A stretch of DNA of 64,000 bases from Terrimesophilobacter bigeumensis (GTDB taxonomy: Bacteria > Actinomycetota > Actinomycetes > Actinomycetales > Microbacteriaceae): the NCBI RefSeq assembly GCF_039537265.1, contig NZ_BAABAE010000001.1, positions 186,001 to 250,000 of the forward strand, written 5' to 3'. Positions 16,950-25,379 of this stretch are shown piece by piece (position 1 is the stretch's first letter; every line of letters begins with the position of its first letter). A program made the position numbers and the translations under genes. The notes beneath the pieces were generated by a model. The model did not search any database. It saw only the letters and a program-made list of their open reading frames with translations, and was not told where the DNA came from.

Positions 16950-18394
16950 TACCGGGCTGCGCGGCGGAGTCGCTTCTCGACCGTGATGGCCGCTCCACCG
17001 ACCAGCAGAAGACCGCCGGCCAGCAGCAGCCCGAGGCCGGCGCTGTCAGATCCGGTGAAGGCCAGCGTCGGCAGGCAGTCGACCGGGTTCGTGAAGGTGA
17101 AGGTCCAGTTCGTCTTGGCCCCCTCCTCCCAACCGTCGTTCACCGTGTCGATGAGCTTCGCCTCGACGTTGACAACACCCGGAGTGGTCCGGGCGTAGGT
17201 CCCGGCCGGGGTGGCCGTCGCCGAACCGTTCACGAACCACTGAATGCCCTCTGTGGCAGCCAGCGTGAAGCTGCCCGCGGAGCTGCAGGTGATGTTCGAC
17301 ATGGATGCCGTGGTGCTCAGCAGGGCGAGCGTCGGCGGGCAGAACGGCGGGTTCACCGTGATCTGCCAGCTGCTCGGGCCCACCAGGGTGTAACCATCAT
17401 CGACCGTCACGCTGATCGTGTACGTTCCCGGAGCCACGTCATTCTTGGCCTGGGTCGCGGGGACTCCATCGATCGCGTAGTGCAGGTGGTCCTTCAGGTC
17501 GAGTTGGATGTAACCGCTCGCCGCATCCAGCTCCTCCGGGCAGGTCGGGTCGAACGCGTGCGGAGCGATGAACTGGATCACCGTACGGCACTGTTCACCG
17601 GTCAGTTGCGGGGCGATCGTGTACGTCACCGTCAGCGTGGTCAGGCCGTTGCTGAACAGGTGACCGGAGTTCGCCGTCGCCGTCCGCGAACCGTCAGAGA
17701 TGTCGTTGACGTCATCCCAGGTCGCGTTGTTGATCGAGAACGACACGCCACCAGGCGCCTCACACGTGGCATCCGTCGTCGCCGCCGACGCCGTCGCATC
17801 CTGAGGCGTCGTCTGGCACTCTTCGCCAGTGAGTTGCGGGGCGATCGTGTACGTCACCGTCAGCGTGGTCAGGCCGTTGCTGAACAGGTGACCGGAGTTC
17901 GCCGTCGCCGTCCGCGAACCGTCAGAGATGTCGTTGACGTCATCCCAGGTCGCGTTGTTGATCGAGAACGACACGCCACCAGGCGCCTCACACGTGGCAT
18001 CCGTCGTCGCCGCCGACGCCGTCGCATCCTGAGGCGTAGGCGTCGGAACCGTACACAGGATCACATGGCTGATGTTCTTTCCACTCGCGTGGGTGAAGGA
18101 GGCGCCAGTGTTGAGCCCCGTGGTGTACACGGTGTTCTCATCGACCACGCCGCCTTGCCCCGAGCTTCCGGACTTGATGATCACCTTCGAGTAGGTGCGA
18201 CCTTCGTCCGGTGCAGGCAGCACGTAGGGAGTTGCCACCGGCTCGTACTTGAAGCAGGTCTCACCGGTCAGTGTCACCCAGTTAGCGGGATCGTTGGTGC
18301 CGGCGTCGGCGTTGGCGGGCAACGCTCCCAGCGAGACGAAGCCGGCGACCAGGAGCAGGGCGCTCCCGAGTGCCAGTAATTTCTTGGATTTCAT
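16949..18394 (-). CDS. Sortase-anchored surface protein with LAxTG motif and tandem repeat
   Basis: A 481-residue exported protein. It has a signal peptide (KKLLALGSALLLVAGFVSLGALPANA, cleavage near residue 30) and, at the C-terminus, a cell-wall sorting signal: LAFTG at 445-449, a hydrophobic helix and a basic tail (KRLRRAAR). LAxTG signals are typical of class E sortases in high-GC Gram-positives. Between them lie Ig-like or beta-rich segments, two of which are an exact 76-residue-period duplication encoded by a perfect DNA repeat (17604-18037). The start has a near-perfect ribosome-binding site, AAGGAG, upstream of the ATG. No sortase gene is in the window; ligand or function unknown. Confidence 0.85.
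   Translation of the reverse strand: MKSKKLLALGSALLLVAGFVSLGALPANADAGTNDPANWVTLTGETCFKYEPVATPYVLPAPDEGRTYSKVIIKSGSSGQGGVVDENTVYTTGLNTGASFTHASGKNISHVILCTVPTPTPQDATASAATTDATCEAPGGVSFSINNATWDDVNDISDGSRTATANSGHLFSNGLTTLTVTYTIAPQLTGEECQTTPQDATASAATTDATCEAPGGVSFSINNATWDDVNDISDGSRTATANSGHLFSNGLTTLTVTYTIAPQLTGEQCRTVIQFIAPHAFDPTCPEELDAASGYIQLDLKDHLHYAIDGVPATQAKNDVAPGTYTISVTVDDGYTLVGPSSWQITVNPPFCPPTLALLSTTASMSNITCSSAGSFTLAATEGIQWFVNGSATATPAGTYARTTPGVVNVEAKLIDTVNDGWEEGAKTNWTFTFTNPVDCLPTLAFTGSDSAGLGLLLAGGLLLVGGAAITVEKRLRRAAR
17604..18037 (-). repeat. 206-bp perfect direct repeat inside the surface-protein gene (228-bp period)
   Basis: 17604-17809 and 17832-18037 appear identical over 206 bp, with a 22-bp divergent linker between them. 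Identity extends through synonymous positions, so the duplication is recent or kept identical by recombination. The period is a multiple of three (76 codons), so copy-number change would preserve the frame. Confidence 0.9.
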
Positions 18395-18718
18395 GGGGGG
18401 TATCTCCTTTAAATGACAACAAGCAAGATTGCTTTCGGGTGTTGTTGCATCATGAAGCGAGCGCGCAGGGGCGCACCGACGATGATTCGGATGTCATTCA
18501 GAAGACATCGGATCGAGGGGTAAGTCGGGGAGCGCTGGGCTCGGTGATGCGGCCGGGATGGCCGGAATCGGTGTCGGGTAATCACCTTCTTTGAGGCACC
18601 CGTCGGGGGTTAGTTTCGCGATTCGGGTTTCGCGGAACTCAGGTGCAGATTGCACAGTACCACTAACCGATATACAGAACCAAGAGGGTCAGCGGATAAA
18701 TCCGAACCGAGTCCGAAA
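18395..18718. other. Gene-free region between surface-protein and serine-hydrolase genes
   Basis: About 320 nt without a credible coding frame. It carries the AAGGAG ribosome-binding site of the surface-protein gene at its left end and is more AT-rich than its surroundings. It presumably holds the promoter of that gene; I could not assign a specific operator or small RNA. Confidence 0.5.
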
Positions 18719-19657
18719 TCAGTCGACGTACTCGAGCAGGTCGTAGCCGACCGTGCGCATGGCGTCGAGCGTCCTGAGCCTGCGCGCGAGATTGTCGTCG
18801 CGGAACTGCACGGTCACCGCGTACGCCACAGCGGTTCGCGAACCCTTGAGGATGCCGGCCTCACTGCGCACCCCGACATCCGACCCCGTCTTGTTGACGA
18901 GCTGGATGCCGTGGTCCATCGTGCGGTGCGACAGGGGGTCGAGTCCGAACGCGCCGGCCACCATCGAGAGGTCGGTGTTGAGGGAGAGCCAGCCCATGAC
19001 CCGCTGGCTCGTCACCTGGTCGACGACCTGCCCCCGGTAGAGCGCGCCGAAGAGCCAGGCGAGCTCCGCTGTCGAGCCGACGGAGAGCTGTGGGGCGTCA
19101 TCCGGGCCGCGCGAGTCCCGTACGAGGTCGAGCAGCGCGGTTCTCGCGAGGCCGAGCGACTCCGTCCTCTTGCGCACGGCATCAAGGCCGACCTGGCGCA
19201 GCAGCACGTTGGTCGCCAGGTTGTCGCTCGTGGCACCGACGAGGGCGCCGAGATCGGCGACAGGCAGCGACGGCGCCTGCAGGTGCTGCCAGATGCCGGA
19301 GTCGGCCACCGAATCCCTGGGGGACTTGTCGAGGATGCCGTAGCCGGAGAACTCCCGCGCGGTCAGCCTCGCTGACACCTCGATGAGCAGGAGGACCTTG
19401 CCGACACTCGCCGTCGGCAGCACGATGCGGTCGTCGATCGCGCACAGCACGTGTCCGCTCGTGAGGTCGATGACGTTCGCAGAGACGTGCGCGCCGTCGT
19501 AGGCGAGCCGCCCGAGCGCAGTGAAGCTGCCGGTGAAGTTCTCTGCTCCGCCGGCTCCGCGATGACGGGCCGCCCGTGGTGCGCGCGCCCGCTCGCGCCG
19601 TACTGCGTCTCGAGTGGGTGCTACCAAATGGTCACGCGTTCTTCGGGTCCGAGCCAA
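18719..19657 (-). CDS. Class A beta-lactamase-like serine hydrolase
   Basis: A protein of up to 312 residues with the three penicillin-recognising motifs: SxxK as SVGK (Ser84, Lys87), SDN (144-146) and KTG (256-258), the order of the class A beta-lactamase fold. The omega-loop ExxxN motif that supplies the deacylating Glu in true class A enzymes is not apparent between SDN and KTG, so it may be a DD-peptidase/esterase-like relative, not a penicillinase. No signal peptide is visible, which is also atypical. The first ~40 residues are Arg-rich; the ATG at 19657 overlaps the pepO 3' end by 37 nt, and a TTG at 19627 is an alternative start. Confidence 0.7.
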   Translation of the reverse strand: MARTRRTRDHLVAPTRDAVRRERARAPRAARHRGAGGAENFTGSFTALGRLAYDGAHVSANVIDLTSGHVLCAIDDRIVLPTASVGKVLLLIEVSARLTAREFSGYGILDKSPRDSVADSGIWQHLQAPSLPVADLGALVGATSDNLATNVLLRQVGLDAVRKRTESLGLARTALLDLVRDSRGPDDAPQLSVGSTAELAWLFGALYRGQVVDQVTSQRVMGWLSLNTDLSMVAGAFGLDPLSHRTMDHGIQLVNKTGSDVGVRSEAGILKGSRTAVAYAVTVQFRDDNLARRLRTLDAMRTVGYDLLEYVD

Positions 19658-21591
19658 AGCGCATCCGCTTCGGTCACTCCAAACGTCTCATAGAACCCGT
19701 CGAGATTGCGAACTATCTGGTTGCAGCGGAACTCGTTGGGCGAGTGCGGGTCGATGGCCATGAGTCGGATGACCTCCTCGTCGCGGGCCTTGAGCTGCCA
19801 CGCCTGCGCCCAGGACAGGAAGAACCGTTCGGCGCCGGACATGCCGTCGATGACCGGGGGCTCCTGCGAGCCGAGCGAGATGAGATATGCCTTCCAGGCG
19901 ATCCCGAGGCCACCGAGGTCGCCGATGTTCTCGCCGATCGTGAGGGCACCGTTGACGTTGTGCTCGGGGACCTGGCGCGGGGCGAGCGCGTTGTACTGCT
20001 CGATGAGCGATCCGGTGAGCTTCTCGAAGGAGGCGCGATCCTCTGCGGTCCACCAGTCGGTGAGGCGGCCGTCGCCGTCGTACTTCGATCCCTGGTCGTC
20101 GAAGCCGTGGCCGATCTCATGTCCGATGACGGCGCCGATCGCGCCGTAGTTGGCGGCGGCATCCCGGTTCTCGTCGAAGAACGGGTACTGCAGGATCGCC
20201 GCAGGGAAGACGATCTCGTTGAATCCCGGGTTGTAGTAGGCGTTGATCGTCTGCGGAGTCATGAACCATTCGTCGCGGTCGAGCGGCTTGCCGATCTTGC
20301 CTAGCTCGCGCTGGAACTCGAACTCGCTGCCGGCCCGGAGGTTGCCGATGAGGTCGTCGGCGCTCGTCTCGAGCGACGAGTAGTCGCGCCACTTCACCGG
20401 GTAGCCGATCTTCGGGGTGAACTTGTCGAGCTTGTCGAGGGCGCGCTTCCTCGTCTCCCCCGTCATCCAGGCGAGTCCGGTGATGCTCTGCCGATAGGCC
20501 TCGATGAGGTTGGCGACGAGGGCGTCCATGGCGGTCTTCGCCGCGGGCGGGAAGTGGCGGTCGACGTAGGTGCGCCCAACGGCCTCGCCCATCATGCCCT
20601 CGACGAAGGAGACGCCGCGCTTCCAGCGGGCACGCAGCTCCGGGGTGCCGGTGAGGGTTCTGCCGTAGAACTCGAAATTGGCGTTCACGAAGTCGCTCGA
20701 GAGGTAGGCGGCGGACGAGCGGATGACCTGCCAGCGCATCCAATCGGTCCAGTCCTCGAGCCGGTCGTCGCTCAGGAGCGTCCCGAGTCCCTCGAGGAAG
20801 CTCGGCTGCCGGACGACGACCTCGTCGAAGGAGCCCTTCGGGGGGTCGAGCGCCGCGAGCCATCCGGTGAGGTCCGGCCCCGCGAGCTCCGCCCACGGGC
20901 GGAGGTTGTAGGTCTTCTCGCTGTCGCGGCTCGCGACGTTGTCCCAGTGGTGGGTCGCGATGTCGGTCTCGAGCGCGAACACCCGCCGGGCGCGCTCGGC
21001 GGCGTTGTCGAGGCCGGCGAGCGCGAACATCCGCTCCAGGAAGGAGAGGTAGGCGGTGCGGATCTCGGCGAACTTCTCCTCGCGATAGTACGACTCGTCG
21101 GGAAGGCCGAGGCCCCCCTGCTCGACGAAGACGAGGTAGCGCTCAGGGTTGCCCGGGTCGTTGTCGACGAAGAGCTGGGCGAGGCCGGTGATGCCGGTGC
21201 GTTCGAGGCGGCCGAGCTCGGCGAGCACGCCCTCGATCGTGGTGACACCGTCGATCCCGGCGAGCATGGGGGCGAGCGGGGTCGCGCCGAGCTCCTCGGC
21301 CCGGGCCTCGTCCATGAAGCTCGCGTAGAGGTCACCGAACTTGCGCTCCTCGGTGCCGGCGGCGGCATCCTGCGCTTCGACGATGATGTCGCGCACCGCC
21401 TTCTCCGCCTCCTCGGCGAGCAGGTAGAAGGAGCCGTAGCGCGCCTTGTCGGACGGGATCTCGGTGCGGTCGATCCACTTGCCGTTGACATGCCGGAACA
21501 GGTCGTCCTGCGGTCGGATGGCGGGGTCGAGTTCGTCGGTCGCGATGCCGGAAGCGAGCGGCCCGGAGATCACTGGAGCGGTGTCGGTCAT
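19621..21591 (-). CDS. pepO: M13-family zinc metallopeptidase (neprilysin/PepO-like)
   Basis: A 656-residue peptidase of the gluzincin clan. The zinc site is intact: HEIGH at 491-495 (His491, Glu492, His495), the downstream GENIGDLGG with the third ligand Glu, and the substrate-binding NAYYNPGFNEIVFPA motif, a hallmark of M13. It has no signal peptide, so it is likely cytoplasmic and degrades oligopeptides. The N-terminal IRPQDDLFRHVNGKW is typical of the family. The ATG at 21591 is the first start followed by family-like sequence. The serine hydrolase gene follows with an overlap. Confidence 0.95.
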   Translation of the reverse strand: MTDTAPVISGPLASGIATDELDPAIRPQDDLFRHVNGKWIDRTEIPSDKARYGSFYLLAEEAEKAVRDIIVEAQDAAAGTEERKFGDLYASFMDEARAEELGATPLAPMLAGIDGVTTIEGVLAELGRLERTGITGLAQLFVDNDPGNPERYLVFVEQGGLGLPDESYYREEKFAEIRTAYLSFLERMFALAGLDNAAERARRVFALETDIATHHWDNVASRDSEKTYNLRPWAELAGPDLTGWLAALDPPKGSFDEVVVRQPSFLEGLGTLLSDDRLEDWTDWMRWQVIRSSAAYLSSDFVNANFEFYGRTLTGTPELRARWKRGVSFVEGMMGEAVGRTYVDRHFPPAAKTAMDALVANLIEAYRQSITGLAWMTGETRKRALDKLDKFTPKIGYPVKWRDYSSLETSADDLIGNLRAGSEFEFQRELGKIGKPLDRDEWFMTPQTINAYYNPGFNEIVFPAAILQYPFFDENRDAAANYGAIGAVIGHEIGHGFDDQGSKYDGDGRLTDWWTAEDRASFEKLTGSLIEQYNALAPRQVPEHNVNGALTIGENIGDLGGLGIAWKAYLISLGSQEPPVIDGMSGAERFFLSWAQAWQLKARDEEVIRLMAIDPHSPNEFRCNQIVRNLDGFYETFGVTEADALWLGPEERVTIW

Positions 21592-21670
21592 GGCCTCAAG
21601 CCTAGGTTGTGCGGAGGGTTCGCACACGCGCGGCCCCGCGGCCCCGGCCACGTCCATGGCCGCGGCTAGA

Positions 21671-22999
21671 GTGTGCTGCATCAACGCCATCGACCGTGAC
21701 ATCTTCCGGCTCGCGCTGCCCGCGCTCGGAGCCCTCGTGGCCGAGCCGCTCTTCCTGCTGACCGACACCGCGCTCGTCGGGCACCTCGGCGAGGTGCCGC
21801 TCGCCGGCCTCAGCATCGGCAGCGCGATCCTGCAGACGGCGATCGGCCTGCTCATCTTCCTCGCCTACGCGACGACGCCCGCCGTCGCCAGACGGCTCGG
21901 CGCAGGGGATCGCCCGGGAGCCATCCGCGCCGGTATCGACGGGTTATGGCTCGCCCTCGGGATCGGGGCGGCCATTGTCGTCATCGGGCTGCCGACATCG
22001 GGCTGGGTCGTCGGACTGTTCGGCGCGAACCCGGATGTCACCGCTGCGGCCGACACCTACCTCTCCCTCTCCCTGTGGGGCATTCCCGGCATGCTCATCG
22101 TCATCGCGGCGAACGGACTGCTGCGCGGGATGCAGGACACGAGGACCCCGCTCGTCGTCGCGATCGGCGGGTTCGCGGCCAACGGCCTGCTCAACGCGCT
22201 CTTCATCTACGGCTTCGGCCTGGGGATCGCTGGGTCGGCCATCGGTACCGTGATCGCCCAATGGCTGATGGCCGCGGTGTACATCGTCATCGCGGTGCGC
22301 GCGGCCAGGGCGGTCGGCGTTCCGCTCCGACCGGGGCTCGCGGGAGTGGGGAATGCGGCCGGCAGCGGCGGCTGGCTGCTGCTGCGCACGGCGAGCCTTC
22401 GTGCGGCCATGATCGCGACGGTCTTCGTCGCGACCGACCTCGGGGTGACGGAGCTCGCCACGCTGCAGATCGCCCTCACCGTGTTCTCCCTCCTCGCCTT
22501 CATCCTCGACGCGCTGGCGATCGCCGGCCAGGCGATGATCGGTCATGGGCTCGGCGCGGCCGACGTGCCCCGCGTCTCGGCCGTCACCAGGAGGCTCGTC
22601 GACCACGGCATCCTCGGCGGCATCGGGCTCGGCGTCGCCGTGGCGGTGCTCGCGCCATTCGCCGGACCGGTCTTCAGCGGCGACGAGGCAGTGCACCGGA
22701 TGCTCACGATCACCCTGCTGGTGATGGCCGCTGGAGTCCCGCTCGCGGGCTTCGTGTTCGTGCTCGACGGGGTGCTCATCGGGGCCGGCGATGCCCGGTA
22801 CCTCGCCCTCACCGGCGTCGTCAACCTGCTCGTCTACGTGCCGCTGCTCTGGCTCGTCGAGGCGCTTCGCCCGGAACCGGGGATGGTGTGGCTGTGGCTC
22901 GCGTTCGGCCTCGGCTACATCGGCGCGCGGGCGATCACCCTCGGCCTTCGAGCACGTGGCGACCGCTGGATGGTCACCGGCACGGTCCGGCGCAAATAG
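21671..22999 (+). CDS. MATE-family multidrug/toxin efflux protein (DinF-like)
   Basis: A ~442-residue membrane protein with twelve hydrophobic segments in two halves, characteristic of MATE transporters that export drugs or metabolites in exchange for protons or sodium. The N-terminal FRLALPALGALVAEPLFLLTDTALVG and GLLRGMQDTRTPLVVA are typical of the DinF-like branch. I use the GTG at 21671, which places the start at the usual distance from the first helix; an ATG at 21656 in the same frame is possible. It diverges from pepO and is followed 12 nt later by an MFS gene, likely co-transcribed. Confidence 0.88.
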   Translation: MCCINAIDRDIFRLALPALGALVAEPLFLLTDTALVGHLGEVPLAGLSIGSAILQTAIGLLIFLAYATTPAVARRLGAGDRPGAIRAGIDGLWLALGIGAAIVVIGLPTSGWVVGLFGANPDVTAAADTYLSLSLWGIPGMLIVIAANGLLRGMQDTRTPLVVAIGGFAANGLLNALFIYGFGLGIAGSAIGTVIAQWLMAAVYIVIAVRAARAVGVPLRPGLAGVGNAAGSGGWLLLRTASLRAAMIATVFVATDLGVTELATLQIALTVFSLLAFILDALAIAGQAMIGHGLGAADVPRVSAVTRRLVDHGILGGIGLGVAVAVLAPFAGPVFSGDEAVHRMLTITLLVMAAGVPLAGFVFVLDGVLIGAGDARYLALTGVVNLLVYVPLLWLVEALRPEPGMVWLWLAFGLGYIGARAITLGLRARGDRWMVTGTVRRK

Positions 23000-23011
23000 G
23001 CTAGATGGGCC

Positions 23012-24259
23012 ATGGCAGACGACTCCGCAACCGCTCCCACCGCCACCTATCCGGCCGGACTCAGCCGGCGTCAGGTCATCGCCTGGCGCAACGGCATCCT
23101 GGTCATCTTCGCCCTGTGCGGAATCGGCATCGCCAGCTGGATGGCCCGCACCCCCGCGATCAAGGCAGAACTGGCCGTCACGACCGCCGAGATGGGCATC
23201 CTGATCTTCGCGATCGCCCTCGGCTCGATCCTCGGGCTACTGTCGTCGAGCCATCTGCTCGCCCGCTTCGGCGCGCGTGCGGTCATGGCGACGTGCTTCC
23301 TGATCGCGCCGATCGGACTGGCCATCGCCGGGCTCGCGGTGACGTTCGGGCAGTTCTATTGGGTGGCGTTCCTCGGGCTCGGCCTCTTCGGGGTGGGCAT
23401 GGCGACCTGCGATGTCGCCATGAACCTCTCCGGCGCCGTGAACGAGCGCATCCTCAGGCGCACGATCATGCCGGTGTTCCACGCCTTCTTCAGCTTCGGC
23501 ACCATGATCGGCGCCGGGCTCGGGGCTCTCACTGAACTGTTGCAGGTCTCGATCGCCCTGCAGGCGGTGATCGTCTCCACCGTCATGGTGATCGCCGGTC
23601 TCGCGGCAGTGCGGATGACGCAGTCCGAGACGATCCTGCACGTGCCGGACGAGTCGGGCGAGTTCGTACCGGATGGCTGGCGCACGCGCCTGGCGATCTG
23701 GAAGGACCCGCGCACCCTCTTCATCGGCCTCATCGTGCTGGGCATGGCCTTCGCGGAAGGGTCCGCCAACGACTGGCTCTCCCTCGCCGCGGTGGAGGGC
23801 CACGGGGTCGACCGGCCGACCGGCGCGGTCGTGTTCGGGATCTTCGTGACCGCGATGACGGTCGGCAGGCTGACCGGGCCGCGCGTCCTGGATCGCTACG
23901 GTCGCGTTCCGGTCCTGCGGGCATCCGCCGCTCTCGCCGCACTCGGCCTGCTCGTCTTCATCTTCGTACCGGTGCTGTGGATCGCCGTCGTGGGCGTCGT
24001 GCTGTGGGGTCTCGGCTCTGCGCTCGGCTTCCCGACCGGGATGTCGGCGGCCGCCGACGATCCCCGCACGGCAGCGGCCAGGGTGAGCGCGGTCGCCACG
24101 ATCGGCTACTGCGCCTTCCTCGTCGGGCCGCCGCTCATCGGCTTCCTCGGCGAGCACTTCGGGCTGCTGCACGCCCTCCTGCTCGTGCTCGTGCTCATCG
24201 TGGTCGCGGGCGTCGCCTCCGGCTCGGCCCGCGACCGCACGAAGACGCCGAGCGCCTAG
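23012..24259 (+). CDS. MFS transporter
   Basis: A 415-residue major facilitator with twelve hydrophobic segments. The first half contains SWMARTPAIKAEL, the FucP/YbjJ-like pattern seen in a group of actinobacterial MFS proteins, and the loop 2-3 motif region LLARFGARAVM. The substrate is unknown. It follows the MATE gene by 12 nt. Its TAG stop shares CTAG with the stop of the convergent dodecin gene, a 4-nt overlap of the two coding ends. Confidence 0.85.
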   Translation: MADDSATAPTATYPAGLSRRQVIAWRNGILVIFALCGIGIASWMARTPAIKAELAVTTAEMGILIFAIALGSILGLLSSSHLLARFGARAVMATCFLIAPIGLAIAGLAVTFGQFYWVAFLGLGLFGVGMATCDVAMNLSGAVNERILRRTIMPVFHAFFSFGTMIGAGLGALTELLQVSIALQAVIVSTVMVIAGLAAVRMTQSETILHVPDESGEFVPDGWRTRLAIWKDPRTLFIGLIVLGMAFAEGSANDWLSLAAVEGHGVDRPTGAVVFGIFVTAMTVGRLTGPRVLDRYGRVPVLRASAALAALGLLVFIFVPVLWIAVVGVVLWGLGSALGFPTGMSAAADDPRTAAARVSAVATIGYCAFLVGPPLIGFLGEHFGLLHALLLVLVLIVVAGVASGSARDRTKTPSA

Positions 24260-24462
24260 TCGTCGAGCACGAAGGTCACTTCGAGCACGACGCGCCAGCT
24301 GACGATGGCACCGCCGGAGACCTCGACCTTCTGCTCCTTGACCCACGCGCCGGTCACGCCGCGAAGGGTCTTGTTCGCCCTTGCGACGCCCGCTGCGATC
24401 GCGTCCTCGAATGATGTGTCAGAGCTCACGCTCAAGGTGGTTACCCGCGCTACGGATGCCAT
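24256..24462 (-). CDS. Dodecin (flavin-binding protein)
   Basis: A 68-residue protein matching dodecins, which assemble as dodecamers and store or sequester FMN, riboflavin or CoA. Visible are the N-terminal beta strand and the helix SFEDAIAAGVARANKTLRGV, followed by AWVKEQKVEV, with the flavin-stacking Trp, and the last strand WRVVLEVTFVLDD. A strong GAGGAGG ribosome-binding site precedes the ATG. It is divergent from nucS across a repeat-rich region. Confidence 0.92.
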   Translation of the reverse strand: MASVARVTTLSVSSDTSFEDAIAAGVARANKTLRGVTGAWVKEQKVEVSGGAIVSWRVVLEVTFVLDD

Positions 24463-24514
24463 GGTTCCTCCTCGTTGATCGACCTTGTCCCTCGAGTCTG
24501 CGCCTTTAACCCGG

Positions 24515-24621
24515 TCCGGTCGAGCCGTCTCTTCTCCGGTCGAGCCCCCCTCCTCTCCGGTCGAGCTTGTCGAGACCCGATTTCGACAAGCTCAATCAGA
24601 GAAGATTCAAGCTCGACCGGA
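24515..24621. repeat. Repeat cluster upstream of nucS: three direct units plus a palindrome
   Basis: TCCGGTCGAGC occurs three times at 24515, 24535 and 24556 (20-21-bp spacing) and once inverted at 24611-24621. The third copy leads into an inverted repeat, 24561-24575 against 24581-24595 (TCGAGCTTGTCGAGA / TTTCGACAAGCTCAA, 13 of 15 paired). GAGCTTGTCGA-type palindromes are, from memory, a common intergenic repeat in this group of actinobacteria. Confidence 0.75.
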
Positions 24622-24638
24622 GACGAACGGATATCGAT

Positions 24639-24644
24639 TACCCT
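24639..24644 (+). promoter_or_regulatory. Putative -10 box (TACCCT), leaderless promoter of nucS
   Basis: TACCCT ends 7 nt before the GTG at 24652; no Shine-Dalgarno sequence is present. Confidence 0.4.
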
Positions 24645-24651
24645 CGATCTC

Positions 24652-25347
24652 GTGCGCCTCGTCATTGCCCGCTGCTCCGTCGACTACGCCGGCCGGCTGA
24701 GCGCGCACCTCCCGCTCGCGACCCGGCTGCTCGTCCTCAAGGGCGACGGCAGCGTGCTCGTGCACTCCGACTCGCTCTCCTACAAGCCGCTCAACTGGAT
24801 GAGCCCGCCGTGCGTACTCACGGTCCTCGACCCCGACCCGGAGCAGGCGGATGCCGGGGTCGTCGAGCTCTGGAAGGTCAGCCAGGTGAAGACGGCCGAC
24901 CTGCTCGTGATCTCCATCCACGAGATCCTGCACGACAGCTCGCACGAACTGGGCGTCGACCCCGGCCTGCAGAAGGACGGCGTGGAGGCCGACCTCCAGC
25001 GCCTGCTCGCCGAGCAGATCGAGGTACTGGGCGACGGATACCGGCTCGTGCGCCGGGAGTACATGACCGCGATCGGCCCGGTCGACATCCTCGCGAAGGA
25101 TGCCGACGGCGGTAGCGTGGCGATCGAGATCAAGCGGCGCGGCGACATCGACGGGGTCGAGCAGCTCACCCGGTACCTCGAGCTCATGAACCGCGATCCG
25201 CTGCTCGCGCCGGTCGCCGGCGTGTTCGCCGCCCAGGAGATCAAGCCCCAGGCGCGGACGCTCGCGACCGACCGAGGCATCCGGTGCGTGACCCTCGACT
25301 ACGACGCCCTGCGAGGCCTCGACGACCACCACCTGCGACTCTTCTGA
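24652..25347 (+). CDS. nucS: Mismatch-specific endonuclease NucS (EndoMS)
   Basis: The protein (231 residues) is the actinobacterial/archaeal replacement for MutS-MutL: it cuts both strands at G:T, G:G and T:T mismatches. The C-terminal RecB-like nuclease domain shows Asp145 (GPVDILAKD), Glu159 and Lys161 (VAIEIKRRG) and Gln171 (GVEQLTRYLE), the expected catalytic set. The C-terminal tail LRLF resembles the beta-clamp-binding tail known for bacterial NucS. The N-terminal dimerisation domain begins VRLVIARCSVDYAGRL, which fixes the GTG start at 24652. It is followed by a HAD phosphatase gene. Confidence 0.95.
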   Translation: MRLVIARCSVDYAGRLSAHLPLATRLLVLKGDGSVLVHSDSLSYKPLNWMSPPCVLTVLDPDPEQADAGVVELWKVSQVKTADLLVISIHEILHDSSHELGVDPGLQKDGVEADLQRLLAEQIEVLGDGYRLVRREYMTAIGPVDILAKDADGGSVAIEIKRRGDIDGVEQLTRYLELMNRDPLLAPVAGVFAAQEIKPQARTLATDRGIRCVTLDYDALRGLDDHHLRLF

Positions 25348-25366
25348 CCGCGCAGGCGGAACCTCG

Positions 25367-25372
25367 TAATGT
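25367..25372 (+). promoter_or_regulatory. Putative -10 box (TAATGT), leaderless promoter of the HAD gene
   Basis: TAATGT lies 7 nt before the GTG at 25380, suggesting that this gene has its own leaderless transcript as well as possible read-through from nucS. Confidence 0.4.
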
Positions 25373-25379
25373 TGACGGT

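Noticed and set aside
17604..18037. Possible CRISPR-like array
   Set aside because: Only two units of 206 bp inside an open coding frame; the repeats encode protein and there are no short spacers. No CRISPR array or cas gene was seen anywhere in the window.
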